DNA of 64,000 nucleotides from Chitinophaga ginsengisoli (GCF_003014595.1 NZ_PYGK01000010.1:62001-126000), one strand, 5' to 3'. Shown: positions 43,582 to 52,478, numbered from the stretch's first letter. Translations and numbers: made by a program. Notes: generated by a model not told the origin, from the letters alone.

Positions 43582-45108
43582 ATGTCTAAAAAAGAAAACG
43601 GCGCACAGTGGCTGTTACTGACGGCAGTATTTGTTATTGCCACCTGTGGATTAATTTATGAACTGGTAGCGGGTACCCTGGCTTCTTATCTGCTGGGAGA
43701 CAGTATCACACAGTTCAGTACTATTATTGGCGTGTACCTGTTTTCTATGGGAATAGGCTCCTTCCTCTCCAAGTACTTCAACAAAAACCTGCTGGCATGG
43801 TTCATCAGGATTGAACTGCTGGTAGGCATGGTAGGAGGATTCAGTTCCGCCTTACTGTTTATCGTATTCCCCCTGGCAGCGTCCTTCCGTATTATTCTGT
43901 ATGCCATCGTGCTGATCACCGGTGTACTTGTAGGACTGGAGATCCCGCTGCTGATGCGCATACTGGAGAAAAAGGTGGCATTCAAAGAGCTGGTCAGCCG
44001 GGTATTCACCTTTGACTACATCGGTGCATTGCTCGCTTCCCTGATCTTTCCTTTACTGCTGGTACCTCACCTGGGCCTGATCAGAACATCCCTTTTCTTT
44101 GGGATCCTGAATGTAGGCGTGGGCTGGTACCTTGCACATCATTTCTCCAAAGAGATCAAACAGGTGGCGATGTTGAAGACGGCAGCCATTACTTTGCTGC
44201 TGGCACAGCTGGTCTGCTTTGTATTTTCAGAAAAGATCATGAGTTACAGTGAAACGATGACCTATGATGATAATGTGGTGTACTCCACGTCCACCCCTTA
44301 TCAGCGTATCGTACTCACTAAAAACAAACATGAGCTGCGGCTGTTCCTGAACGGGAATCTGCAGTTCAGTACTGCGGATGAATACCGTTATCATGAGGCC
44401 CTGGTACATCCCACATTCTCCTCTCTTGATCAACCAGAGCAGGTACTGGTACTGGGTGGCGGCGATGGTCTTGCTGTGCGGGAGATCCTGAAATACCCGT
44501 CTGTCAAACAGGTTACTTTGGTAGATCTCGATCCGGCTATGACAAAGCTCTTCTCTCACCAGGAGATGCTGGTCAGGCTGAATGACTCCTCCCTGCTGAA
44601 CAGCAAGGTGCGTGTACATAATGCAGACGCCTTTACCTGGCTACGGAGTAATAAGACATTATTTGACGCGATTGTGGTGGATTTCCCCGATCCTTCTAAT
44701 TTTTCCATCGGGAAACTGTACAGCACATCTTTTTATCAGCTGCTGAAACGAGCGCTTCGTCCTGATGGTATTGCCGTGATACAAAGCACCTCTCCTTATG
44801 TAGCGCCAAAAAGTTTCTGGTGTGTGGATACTACCCTGCGTGCAGTAGGCTTACACACGATCGCTTATCATAACTATGTTCCTTCTTTTGGCGAGTGGGG
44901 CTATATCATGGCTACTCCGGAAGAGCCGCATCACTGGTTCAGCCATCTTCCGGCGCCATTAAAATTCCTGAATCCAACTACCCTGCAACAGATGCTCACA
45001 TTTCCGGAGGATATGAAAGCGCATCAGTTGCTCGACATCAATAAACTCAATAACCAGGCTTTGGTAAAGTATTTTGAAGAAGAGTGGGGTAAATATCTTG
45101 AACATTAA
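43582..45108 (+). CDS. Membrane-fused spermidine synthase-like aminopropyltransferase
   Basis: A 508-residue protein: about seven membrane helices in residues 12-215, then a cytoplasmic class I methyltransferase-like domain of the SpeE family. YSTSTPYQRIVLT (about 233-245), VLVLGGGDGLAVREILKY (about 284-301), VTLVDLDPAMTKLF, VHNADAFTWL (about 347) and VVDFPDPSNFSIGKLYSTSFY (about 365-385) follow the SpeE order. The usual D(S/T)xDPxGPA loop is altered to DFPDPSNF, so substrate choice may differ from putrescine. It presumably uses decarboxylated AdoMet or a related donor, near the membrane. Confidence 0.92.
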   Translation: MSKKENGAQWLLLTAVFVIATCGLIYELVAGTLASYLLGDSITQFSTIIGVYLFSMGIGSFLSKYFNKNLLAWFIRIELLVGMVGGFSSALLFIVFPLAASFRIILYAIVLITGVLVGLEIPLLMRILEKKVAFKELVSRVFTFDYIGALLASLIFPLLLVPHLGLIRTSLFFGILNVGVGWYLAHHFSKEIKQVAMLKTAAITLLLAQLVCFVFSEKIMSYSETMTYDDNVVYSTSTPYQRIVLTKNKHELRLFLNGNLQFSTADEYRYHEALVHPTFSSLDQPEQVLVLGGGDGLAVREILKYPSVKQVTLVDLDPAMTKLFSHQEMLVRLNDSSLLNSKVRVHNADAFTWLRSNKTLFDAIVVDFPDPSNFSIGKLYSTSFYQLLKRALRPDGIAVIQSTSPYVAPKSFWCVDTTLRAVGLHTIAYHNYVPSFGEWGYIMATPEEPHHWFSHLPAPLKFLNPTTLQQMLTFPEDMKAHQLLDINKLNNQALVKYFEEEWGKYLEH

Positions 45109-45111
45109 GAT

Positions 45112-46722
45112 ATGCGGAGAAGATCATTTATACAATCCATAGCAGGGCTCACAGTAGTGAGCAGTGTTATCGCCTCCTGCCACCGGCAGCGGGTGATCGG
45201 CGGTAGTGTGATAGGGGCCAGTTCCCATACCGGACATCTGCTGCGGGATAAGAGGTTTGCAGCACCGGTCAGTACGACAGAACATGCCGTAGTCATTGTC
45301 GGTGGTGGTATCAGCGGATTATCTGCTGCACGTCACCTGCACAGGCAAGGTATCAGGGACATTGTGATATTAGACCTGGAGAAAGAAATGGGCGGCAATG
45401 CCGCCTGCGGAAAGAACGATGTTTCTGCCTATCCCTGGGGCGCACACTATGTGCCTATCCCGAACAATGACCTGACGGAATATATCGACTTTATGCGTGA
45501 GTGTGGGGTTATCACCAGCGATGCTGCGGCAGCCCTCCCCGCTTACAACGACTACTATATCTGTTTCGACCCGGAGGAAAGACTGTACATCAATGGTCAG
45601 TGGCAGGAAGGGCTCATTCCTCATTTTGGCGTACCTGCGCCGGAAAAAGCACAGATACAACAGTTCCTGGATAAGATGCAGGCCTTTCGCCTGGCGAAGG
45701 GACAGGATGGGAAAGATGCTTTTGCTATTCCGTTGGATCATTCCAGTAAAGATCCTGCCTTCACACAACTGGACAGCCTCACCATGAAACAGTGGTTGCA
45801 GCAGCAGGGGCTGACGTCTCCTTACCTGCAATGGTATGTGAACTATTGCACCCGCGACGACTATGGCACTCCTTATGACCAGATCAGTGCCTGGATAGGT
45901 ATTCATTACTTCGCCAGCAGAAAAGGCAAGGGCAGTAACGCTGCTCATCATGATGTATTGACATGGCCCGAAGGCAATGGCTGGCTGGCAGCACATCTGA
46001 AGAAAGAACTGCAACCCTATTTTCGCAACGAGGCATTGGTAGCACGTATTCAGCAGGAAAATGATACCCTCGCTATAGATTACTTTGATGTAAAAGAGAG
46101 CCGCTTAAAAAGGATAAAGGCACAACAGTGCATTCTTGCGGTACCACAGTTCGTAGCCGCCCGGATACTGCAGGATGAAGCACGTATACAGAAAGTACAT
46201 CAGCATATACAATACGCACCCTGGATGGTGGCCAACATCACCACAAAAGAACTGAACGAAAGAACCGGCCCTCCACTCAGCTGGGACAATGTCATCTACG
46301 ACAGTCCCTCACTGGGATACGTGGAAGCCACTCACCAGGAAATAAAGCAAGGTATCCATCGCAGGAATCTCACTTATTATCTGCCCTTAACGAACCATAC
46401 ACCTCTAGAAGAAAGGAAGGCTGCACTGGAAAGAACACATGCGGAATGGGTACAACTGATCGTTGCAGACCTGGAGAAAGTGCATTCCAATATAACAGAC
46501 GCGATAGAAGAAGTGAATGTGATGATCTGGGGGCATGCCATGGCCAAACCCGTACCAGGCATGGCACATGGTACAATCCGGCAGGAACTGGCCGCGGCCG
46601 TGAATGACCGCCTGCACTTTGCACATACCGACCTGGCAGGTAACAGCATATTTGAGGAAGCCTTTTATCAGGGGCTTTCCGCCGCAAAAAAAGTCATGAC
46701 CCATTTATCCGGTAACATATGA
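45112..46722 (+). CDS. Exported FAD-dependent amine oxidase-like protein
   Basis: A 536-residue flavoprotein. The N terminus MRRRSFIQS has a Tat-like twin-arginine motif, followed by a hydrophobic stretch and a possible lipobox VIASC (C23), so it should be folded first and then exported and anchored. The FAD dinucleotide fold is VVIVGGGISGLSAARHL (about 61-77) with the second element ILDLEKEMGGNA. The C-terminal FAD contact is HFAHTDLAGNSIFEEAFYQG (about 502-521). It may oxidise a polyamine-type product of the operon outside the cytoplasm. Starts 3 bp after the synthase gene and overlaps the next gene by 4 bp (ATGA). Confidence 0.88.
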   Translation: MRRRSFIQSIAGLTVVSSVIASCHRQRVIGGSVIGASSHTGHLLRDKRFAAPVSTTEHAVVIVGGGISGLSAARHLHRQGIRDIVILDLEKEMGGNAACGKNDVSAYPWGAHYVPIPNNDLTEYIDFMRECGVITSDAAAALPAYNDYYICFDPEERLYINGQWQEGLIPHFGVPAPEKAQIQQFLDKMQAFRLAKGQDGKDAFAIPLDHSSKDPAFTQLDSLTMKQWLQQQGLTSPYLQWYVNYCTRDDYGTPYDQISAWIGIHYFASRKGKGSNAAHHDVLTWPEGNGWLAAHLKKELQPYFRNEALVARIQQENDTLAIDYFDVKESRLKRIKAQQCILAVPQFVAARILQDEARIQKVHQHIQYAPWMVANITTKELNERTGPPLSWDNVIYDSPSLGYVEATHQEIKQGIHRRNLTYYLPLTNHTPLEERKAALERTHAEWVQLIVADLEKVHSNITDAIEEVNVMIWGHAMAKPVPGMAHGTIRQELAAAVNDRLHFAHTDLAGNSIFEEAFYQGLSAAKKVMTHLSGNI

Positions 46723-47792
46723 ATAAACAAGCGTGGATAGGCAAGCCGTGGATTGACAGTATATTCATACTGCTGCCACCGTTTTTAAGCCTGCTGGCCA
46801 TTATATTGTTCCCTTCTCTCTTCAACAACAACAAAGAAATGCCTGAAGCAGGCTGGGTGGTACTTGTACTATTGGTAGATGTGGCACATGTATACAGTAC
46901 CCTGTACAGGACCTACTTCGATCCGCAGGCGCTGAACAAACAGCGCTTCCTGCTCTGGATCATACCTCTCGCTAGTTTTATAGCCAGTGTATTGGTGTAT
47001 ACCATGAGCAGTCTCTTATTCTGGCGAATACTGGCTTATGTGGCTGTTTATCATTTTGTGCGTCAGCAGTACGGATTTATGCGTGTATATAGCCGGTGGG
47101 AAAATGCATCCCGATATAGTAAACGCATAGACAACCTTACCATTTATACAGCGGCATTATATCCTATGGCCTACTGGCATTTCAGTGGTCCGCGGAATTT
47201 CAGCTGGTTTATTGAAAATGACTTCGTCTTCTTCCCTTCAGCGCCCCTGCTGTATTTGTTGACCATCGCATATTGGGCGATCGTTGCTATATATGTTATC
47301 AAGGAGTTGTACCTGCTCTTTACTACACGTACTATCAACATTCCCAAAACAGCGATTATCACGGGCACGCTTGTATCCTGGTATTTCGGCATTGTCTTCT
47401 TTAATGGCGATATGGCTTTTACCCTGCTGAATGTGGTCAGCCACGGCATTCCCTATATGGCATTGATCTGGGTGTATGGAGAGAAACAATACAAAGATCC
47501 ACGAAAGAGTAATTCCTTCCTGCAACTGGTATTCAGCAGGTACGGCATTGTGCTCTTCCTTCTGCTGATCTTTCTGTTTGCGTTCATTGAGGAGGGTCTT
47601 TGGGATATGACCGTATGGCAGGAGCATGCTACGATCTTTGGTACTGCACATCTGCCTTCGCTGGAGCTGAGTCATCAGTTCCTCAGCCTCATTGTTCCCT
47701 TACTGGCTTTACCCCAGATCACACATTATATTCTCGATGGTTTTATCTGGAAGATAAAGAAGGAAGAATTCAAATGGAGTAATGAAATTTAA
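46719..47792 (+). CDS. Polytopic membrane protein with conserved-looking histidines
   Basis: A 357-residue protein with about nine membrane helices. Histidines recur at helix boundaries: LVDVAHVYSTLYRTYFD (about 52-68), AVYHFVRQQYGF (about 109-120), NVVSHGIPYMALIW (about 238-251) and LPQITHYILDGFIWK (333-347). This spacing could bind a metal centre, as in membrane desaturase-like enzymes, but no classical HxxHH box is present. Translationally coupled to the amine-oxidase-like gene by a 4-bp overlap. Family not named by me; function unknown. Confidence 0.82.
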   Translation: MNKQAWIGKPWIDSIFILLPPFLSLLAIILFPSLFNNNKEMPEAGWVVLVLLVDVAHVYSTLYRTYFDPQALNKQRFLLWIIPLASFIASVLVYTMSSLLFWRILAYVAVYHFVRQQYGFMRVYSRWENASRYSKRIDNLTIYTAALYPMAYWHFSGPRNFSWFIENDFVFFPSAPLLYLLTIAYWAIVAIYVIKELYLLFTTRTINIPKTAIITGTLVSWYFGIVFFNGDMAFTLLNVVSHGIPYMALIWVYGEKQYKDPRKSNSFLQLVFSRYGIVLFLLLIFLFAFIEEGLWDMTVWQEHATIFGTAHLPSLELSHQFLSLIVPLLALPQITHYILDGFIWKIKKEEFKWSNEI

Positions 47793-47815
47793 TATTTTTA
47801 GATAAAAGATCACCT

Positions 47816-48499
47816 ATGCATAAGGAAACGCACGTCACCAGTTCTAACATCGTAAGAGATATCATCATTGGTATGGCTGACGGGTTAACCGTGCCCTTTG
47901 CCCTGACGGCGGGGTTAAGCGGTGTGCTGGATACCAGTCACCTGATCATTGTATCGGGTGTATCGGAGATTGCCGCCGGATGTATTTCTATGGGTCTTGG
48001 CGGTTTCCTGGCGGGCCAGACGGAGGTGGAGCATTATGATGCTGAACTGAAACGGGAGTATGACGAAGTAGAGCGGGTACCGGAAACAGAGCGGAAAGAA
48101 GTAGAAGAGATCTTTATGTCTATGGGCGTAGATGAGGCGCTTAGCAAACAGGTCACTTTACAGATCAGTCAGGATAAAGAGAAATGGGTGGACTTCATGA
48201 TGCGCTACGAGCTTGGGCTGGACAAGCCGGATAAGAACAGGGCTTATCAATCTGCCATTACTATTGCATTGGCTTACCTGGCGGGTGGATTTATTCCCTT
48301 ATTTCCTTACCTGGTTACGAGCAACAATCAGCATGGCTTTTACTGGTCATGTGCTATCACCATTCTTGCGCTGCTGGTATTTGGATATTTCAAATCAAAA
48401 GTAACAGGGCAGCCGCTGCTGAAAGGCACCCTGAAAGTAGCTTTCACGGGTATTCTTGCTGCAGCGGCTGCATATATTATAGCAAAAATGATCAGTTAG
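47816..48499 (+). CDS. VIT1/CCC1-family Fe/Mn transporter
   Basis: A 227-residue protein with five membrane helices, typical of the VIT family. IVRDIIIGMADGLTVPFALTAGL (about 12-34) is the family signature with the metal-path Asp and Met; a cytoplasmic Glu-rich metal-binding loop follows (about 66-130, EVEHYDAELKREYDEVERVPETE). It probably exports or sequesters ferrous iron or manganese. Only 23 bp after the previous gene, so likely the last gene of the operon. Its 3' end overlaps a convergent ATPase gene by 8 bp. Confidence 0.93.
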   Translation: MHKETHVTSSNIVRDIIIGMADGLTVPFALTAGLSGVLDTSHLIIVSGVSEIAAGCISMGLGGFLAGQTEVEHYDAELKREYDEVERVPETERKEVEEIFMSMGVDEALSKQVTLQISQDKEKWVDFMMRYELGLDKPDKNRAYQSAITIALAYLAGGFIPLFPYLVTSNNQHGFYWSCAITILALLVFGYFKSKVTGQPLLKGTLKVAFTGILAAAAAYIIAKMIS

Positions 48500-49718
48500 T
48501 TTCTGCGGCTGCCATACTTTCCTGGCTTACCAATGCCAGTAATTCGTCTTTTTTACCGGTCTGCAGCAGCATGCCGATCAATCCTATGTACACACGCTGT
48601 TGCTCCTTATTCAATCCCTGGAATAGTCTTGGCTCGGTGGAATAGATCCCTTTCAGGAATTGCTGCAATTCTTTTCTGTTCCCAGTTTTAGGCAATATAC
48701 CATTCCGGTCATAGTTGTCTATCAGCTTCACCGCAGCTTCGCCATCCACAAAAGCTTTCTGCCTCAATCTTACCAGTTCATGCAAATGCCCCATCACCTC
48801 TTTGAATACGCTGTGCTGTTTGGTTCTTTCAAACAGGTTCTGAGACAGTTCATTATCGCCTGGATTGAATGCATCGAAGTAACGGGACTCCACGTACACA
48901 CTGTGATAAAACCCGATCGCATTATTGTTGAAAGAGGTCAGGTCTTTAAACACCTCCGACTGTTTTGAGTTCAGGAAATAGAAGAAGAACTTGTCCCCTA
49001 TCCTTTCAGACCATCTTACAAAAGTGATCCTGAAGAAGAATTCCACACCCTCTCCATCTTTCAGGGAGATGACACCTGTATCACTTTCGGCAATAGCCGG
49101 TGTATATTCAATGGGCACGCCGTTGATCCTGATCTTATATTCCTTCTCCCTGTTCAGCATCAGGAACCAGCCAAATTCGCGTACCAGGAAGCTTTTAAAC
49201 TCATCTGACTGAAAAGAGAATCCGGATACTTCGAACAGATCATAAAAAGTCACGGTAGTACCGGTCGCTTTTTTCACTGTTGTCTTCTTCCCTTCCGGAT
49301 CATAAAAGTCCTTTGCATTTCTGCTGATGGTGATATCATATTCCATCATATCTCCTGTCTGACTATCCCTGTACACTGTATGCCACATTGCCTTTCCGCT
49401 GAAAGCAGAGAAAGAGAATCGGCCACGGCCCTTATTTCCTTTTATAAAGGAGGATGATTTCTGGAAGGATGCTTTTTTGATGGAATCATTGAAATGACCG
49501 AAGGTTTCCTTCAGGAGGTCATAGTCAATACCAGTACCATTATCAGTAATAGATAAACTATAGATCGTATCAATCTCATTGGATTCAAAATGGATATCTA
49601 TCACAGAAGCAGCTGCGTCAAAGCCGTTCCAGATATATTCGGCTACGGCCTCCATATAATCTTTCGGCAGTCCGGAAGACTGGATACCGGTATCCGTCAC
49701 TGACACCTTTTCTTTCAT
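48492..49718 (-). CDS. Orphan GHKL (Hsp90/MutL-like) ATPase
   Basis: A 408-residue protein. The N-terminal GHKL nucleotide site is complete: AEYIWNGFDAA (26-36, with the Mg-binding Asn), ITDNGTGID (57-65) and GNKGRGRFSF (94-103, lid/G2 box), then TGTTVTFYDL (near 145). A transducer-like domain follows to about 330, and a helical tail. There is no signal peptide or obvious nuclease domain. MutL/MORC/Hsp90-like stand-alone ATPases of this sort are frequent in defence and DNA-management loci, but no partner gene is adjacent here, so the role is unknown. Confidence 0.85.
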   Translation of the reverse strand: MKEKVSVTDTGIQSSGLPKDYMEAVAEYIWNGFDAAASVIDIHFESNEIDTIYSLSITDNGTGIDYDLLKETFGHFNDSIKKASFQKSSSFIKGNKGRGRFSFSAFSGKAMWHTVYRDSQTGDMMEYDITISRNAKDFYDPEGKKTTVKKATGTTVTFYDLFEVSGFSFQSDEFKSFLVREFGWFLMLNREKEYKIRINGVPIEYTPAIAESDTGVISLKDGEGVEFFFRITFVRWSERIGDKFFFYFLNSKQSEVFKDLTSFNNNAIGFYHSVYVESRYFDAFNPGDNELSQNLFERTKQHSVFKEVMGHLHELVRLRQKAFVDGEAAVKLIDNYDRNGILPKTGNRKELQQFLKGIYSTEPRLFQGLNKEQQRVYIGLIGMLLQTGKKDELLALVSQESMAAAETN

Positions 49719-49806
49719 CTTAGCTATTTTGGCTGCTATTTACTAATTCTTTTAGTAACAATGGAATTTTTTCTTATTGATTATGAGGATGTATCCCCAT
49801 AAAACA

Positions 49807-49848
49807 CATCATCCTGCCCTTACATACGATATGCGGGACAGGATGATG
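49807..49848 (-). terminator. Hairpin downstream of the isomerase-like gene
   Basis: CATCATCCTG (49807-49816) pairs with CAGGATGATG (49839-49848), with additional CCC/GGG pairing inside. On the minus strand it is followed by TGTGTTTTATG. Confidence 0.6.
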
Positions 49849-49877
49849 AATTTATCTACTGCTGATATTGCTGTAGA

Positions 49878-50765
49878 TTATACCAGGTTCTTTTTGATAT
49901 ATTTAATGCTCTTCGCAATGCTGACAAAAGGATCGCCGGGGCATTTATCCTGTTCAACGAAGAAATATTTCATGCCGGAATCGCCAGCATGTTTGAAGAT
50001 CTCTTTGAAGTTGATGGAGCCATTGCCGACTTCTGTAAAGTCCTTCTCAGGGGTTTTATCCATATCCTTCACGTGCCAGAGAGGGAAACGCCCCTTATGT
50101 TCCTTCATCAGGGCTACAGGGTCCAGTCCTGCTTTCGTTACCCAATAGATATCCATTTCCATTTTCACCAGGTCTTTATCGGTCTGCTGCAAGAGGACGT
50201 CATAAGGCCTGCCGCCATCCTGCTGCTGGAACTCAAAATCATGGTTGTGATAACAGAACTGAATACCTGCTTTTTTACAGGTTTCACCGGCCTTGTTGAA
50301 ATATTCGGCCAGTTGTTTATAGTGGTCGAGATTGCCGCGCTCTTCTTCAAACAGGTAGGCGCATACCATATATTTGATGCCTACTGTCGCTGCATCTTCG
50401 ACTGCTTTGTCCCATTCATGTAACACCGTTCCTTTTACGTCTGCCCCACTCATCTTCTGTTCTCCCAGTATGTAATGGCTGCTGGGCATCTTTAGTCCTA
50501 CCTGTTTCAGTTGCTGTGCAAAAGCTTTAGGGGTCATACCGTAGAATTGCTGTGTACCGGTGTAGGTAGCGCCTTCTACGGTGTTAAATCCCAGTTTTGC
50601 TACTTTTTTCAGGGCGGCCACCGGGTCTTTCTGCATAGCGTCTCTCACTGTATATAACTGCAGTCCTATGTTGGTGACTGGTGCTTTCCATAATTCGGAG
50701 GGTCTGATCAGCAAACCGGCCGAAGCCAGGGTGGTTGTTTTAAGGAATGATCTTCTTGACGTCAT
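49878..50765 (-). CDS. Tat-exported sugar phosphate isomerase/epimerase-like protein
   Basis: A 295-residue TIM-barrel protein of the xylose isomerase-like/AP endonuclease 2 family. MTSRRSFLKTTTLASAGLL is a Tat signal. The barrel includes IGLQLYTVRDAM (33-44), FCYHNHDFEF (about 170-179), MEMDIYWVTKAG and PLWHVKDMD, which provide the Glu/His/Asp metal ligands of the family. In Bacteroidota such exported proteins modify sugars in the periplasm (3-keto-sugar pathways are one example), but the substrate here cannot be told. Monocistronic. Confidence 0.88.
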   Translation of the reverse strand: MTSRRSFLKTTTLASAGLLIRPSELWKAPVTNIGLQLYTVRDAMQKDPVAALKKVAKLGFNTVEGATYTGTQQFYGMTPKAFAQQLKQVGLKMPSSHYILGEQKMSGADVKGTVLHEWDKAVEDAATVGIKYMVCAYLFEEERGNLDHYKQLAEYFNKAGETCKKAGIQFCYHNHDFEFQQQDGGRPYDVLLQQTDKDLVKMEMDIYWVTKAGLDPVALMKEHKGRFPLWHVKDMDKTPEKDFTEVGNGSINFKEIFKHAGDSGMKYFFVEQDKCPGDPFVSIAKSIKYIKKNLV

Positions 50766-50906
50766 TGGAATTTATTGCTTGTTTTAAAATGGGCTGTGCT
50801 CTCGCCGATACCGGGATAAAGATAGAGTTTAGGGGGATATCTTGCTACCCTAATTTTAAGGCCCTTCGTCCCCCCTGTGGCAAGCCAATATCTACATGTA
50901 ACTTGT

Positions 50907-50990
50907 ATATGACTTGCATATGATCAGGATATTCCTCCGTTCTTCCTCCGTTAAAAACGGAGGAATATCCTGATCATATGCAAGTTATAT
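50907..50990. repeat. 84-bp inverted repeat in a divergent intergenic region
   Basis: ACTTGCATATGATCAGGATA (50912-50931) starts a 29-bp arm that is perfectly complementary to 50957-50985; allowing one mismatch the arms extend to 50907-50940 and 50957-50990 around a 16-nt loop. The region lies between two outward-facing gene starts (50765 and 51156), so it is not a terminator between converging genes. It shares CATATGATCAGG with the flank of the 4.4-kb palindrome. Confidence 0.95.
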
Positions 50991-51080
50991 GCTCGCCATA
51001 TCGATTAATATTCAACGGAGCGTGACATTTTGCAGCTTTTTTATTGAAAAGTATCAGTAAAACCGACGTCATACTATCTG

Positions 51081-51088
51081 TAACTTTG
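51081..51088 (+). promoter_or_regulatory. Possible -7 element for methyltransferase 1
   Basis: TAACTTTG matches TAnnTTTG and would place transcription start near 51095, about 60 nt before ATG 51156. No TTG at the expected -33 position. Confidence 0.35.
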
Positions 51089-51155
51089 CAGCGTCAAATG
51101 ATGTTTTAGCCGTCGCAGGCGGCAGGAACATCTTTATATGTGATGAAGAGCCAAC

Positions 51156-51761
51156 ATGGGAAATATTAGAAATATGATATCAGGATCATCCTGGTATATT
51201 AATGACGCTGCATTTGACTGGTTATATCCGGCAAGAATTCAAAAACTCTCCAGGCAACACTGGACACCGATGGAAGTAGCCAAAAAAGCCGCCAATTTCC
51301 TGGCTACCGGAGAGGGAAAAAGGATCCTTGACGTAGGCAGTGGCGTCGGCAAGTTCTGTCTGATCGGTGGATATCATTTTCCGGAAGCTACATTTTATGG
51401 GGTGGAACAGCGAAAGGAGCTGCATCATTTTGCCCGGGCAGCCAAAGATTTGACGGAGGTAAAAAATGTGGAGTTTATCAATGCCAATTTTACGCAGATA
51501 GATTTTGAGGAGTTTGACCACTTTTACTTTTACAATGCCTTTTTTGAGAACCTGGTGGCGGACGGACAAATCGATCAGCAGATGGAATACTCCACCAGCC
51601 TGTATAACTACTACTCAAGGTATATGCATAATGGCCTGGATAGTAAGCCCAGTGGTACCCGCCTCGTTACCTTTCATAGCCTGGAAGACGAAATACCGCC
51701 CAGTTATCAACTGGTGGATGCCACGGTCGATTTCCTGCTGAAGATGTGGGTAAAGCGCTGA
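51156..51761 (+). CDS. Class I SAM methyltransferase, paralogue 1
   Basis: A 201-residue protein. The SAM-binding motif I is ILDVGSGVGKF (57-67), followed by ATFYGVEQRKELHHFARAAK, where the acidic residue binds ribose, and HFYFYNAFFENL (about 122-133). No substrate is apparent. It is closely similar along its length to the gene at 52635-53231 (WTPMxxAKKAAxFLA, VGKF, FNAFFENL, SYQxVDAxxDFxLKMWxKR). It converges with a Crp/Fnr regulator gene 9 bp away. Confidence 0.85.
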   Translation: MGNIRNMISGSSWYINDAAFDWLYPARIQKLSRQHWTPMEVAKKAANFLATGEGKRILDVGSGVGKFCLIGGYHFPEATFYGVEQRKELHHFARAAKDLTEVKNVEFINANFTQIDFEEFDHFYFYNAFFENLVADGQIDQQMEYSTSLYNYYSRYMHNGLDSKPSGTRLVTFHSLEDEIPPSYQLVDATVDFLLKMWVKR

Positions 51762-51770
51762 TAAGGGCGG

Positions 51771-52478
51771 CTATTTGTAGTTGGCGATGGCGATCAGCTG
51801 GTTGACATCATTAATGATGATTTTCCTGCCTTTTGTTTCCAGTATCTTACTTTCTTTAAATTCAGTCAGGACCCTTACCACATTCTCCCGCGCAGTACCT
51901 ACAAGGCTGGCCAGGTCTTCACGGCTGATGTCTATCTCAATAGGTATGCCTTCTGCAAGGTTTACCTTATACTTTTCACGGATGACGATCAACTGCAGGG
52001 CAAGCCTTTCCCGCACTGTTTTCCGGGCAAACATGGTAAGACTGTTGGCCAGCACTGCAAACTCGTGGCTCAGGGTTTTAAGCAGCCTGTTATTGAGTAA
52101 GGGAGAGCAGTCAAGGGTATGCAGAAAATCCTCTTTAGGGATAAAAGCAATGGTGCTTTCTTCTATTGCGGCGGCGGAGTCGGGATACCTGTCTTCTGAT
52201 AAGACAGCATGATAACCTATCAGTTGTCCGGTATTGGCGATGTAAATGATCTGCTCCTTACCTTCCTTATCTACTTTGTATTTTTTGACCTTGCCTTTAG
52301 TGATATAAAATATACCGGAAGGGTAAGTTCCTTCTCTGAACAGCAGCTCATTCTTCTTATAGACCTGCTCACTCACATGGGCGGTCAGCATCTCATAGAC
52401 CGCCTGTGGCAGGTCCGCAAGAATGGACTCACTCTTAAAATCCCATTTATCAATTGGAAACTTATCCCGGATATTCAT
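51771..52478 (-). CDS. Crp/Fnr-family regulator, paralogue 1
   Basis: A 235-residue regulator starting at ATG 52478 (MNIRDKFPIDKWDF); a TTG at 52487 is a poorer start. The cyclic-nucleotide-binding-like beta-roll (about 20-135) includes LLFREGTYPSGIFYITKGKVK, the long helix runs to about 160, and the winged helix (about 163-232) contains ISREDLASLVGTARENVVRVL. No Fnr-type cysteine cluster is present. A 22-bp palindrome lies 53 bp upstream and is a candidate operator. Closely related to the regulator at 53443. Confidence 0.92.
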   Translation of the reverse strand: MNIRDKFPIDKWDFKSESILADLPQAVYEMLTAHVSEQVYKKNELLFREGTYPSGIFYITKGKVKKYKVDKEGKEQIIYIANTGQLIGYHAVLSEDRYPDSAAAIEESTIAFIPKEDFLHTLDCSPLLNNRLLKTLSHEFAVLANSLTMFARKTVRERLALQLIVIREKYKVNLAEGIPIEIDISREDLASLVGTARENVVRVLTEFKESKILETKGRKIIINDVNQLIAIANYK

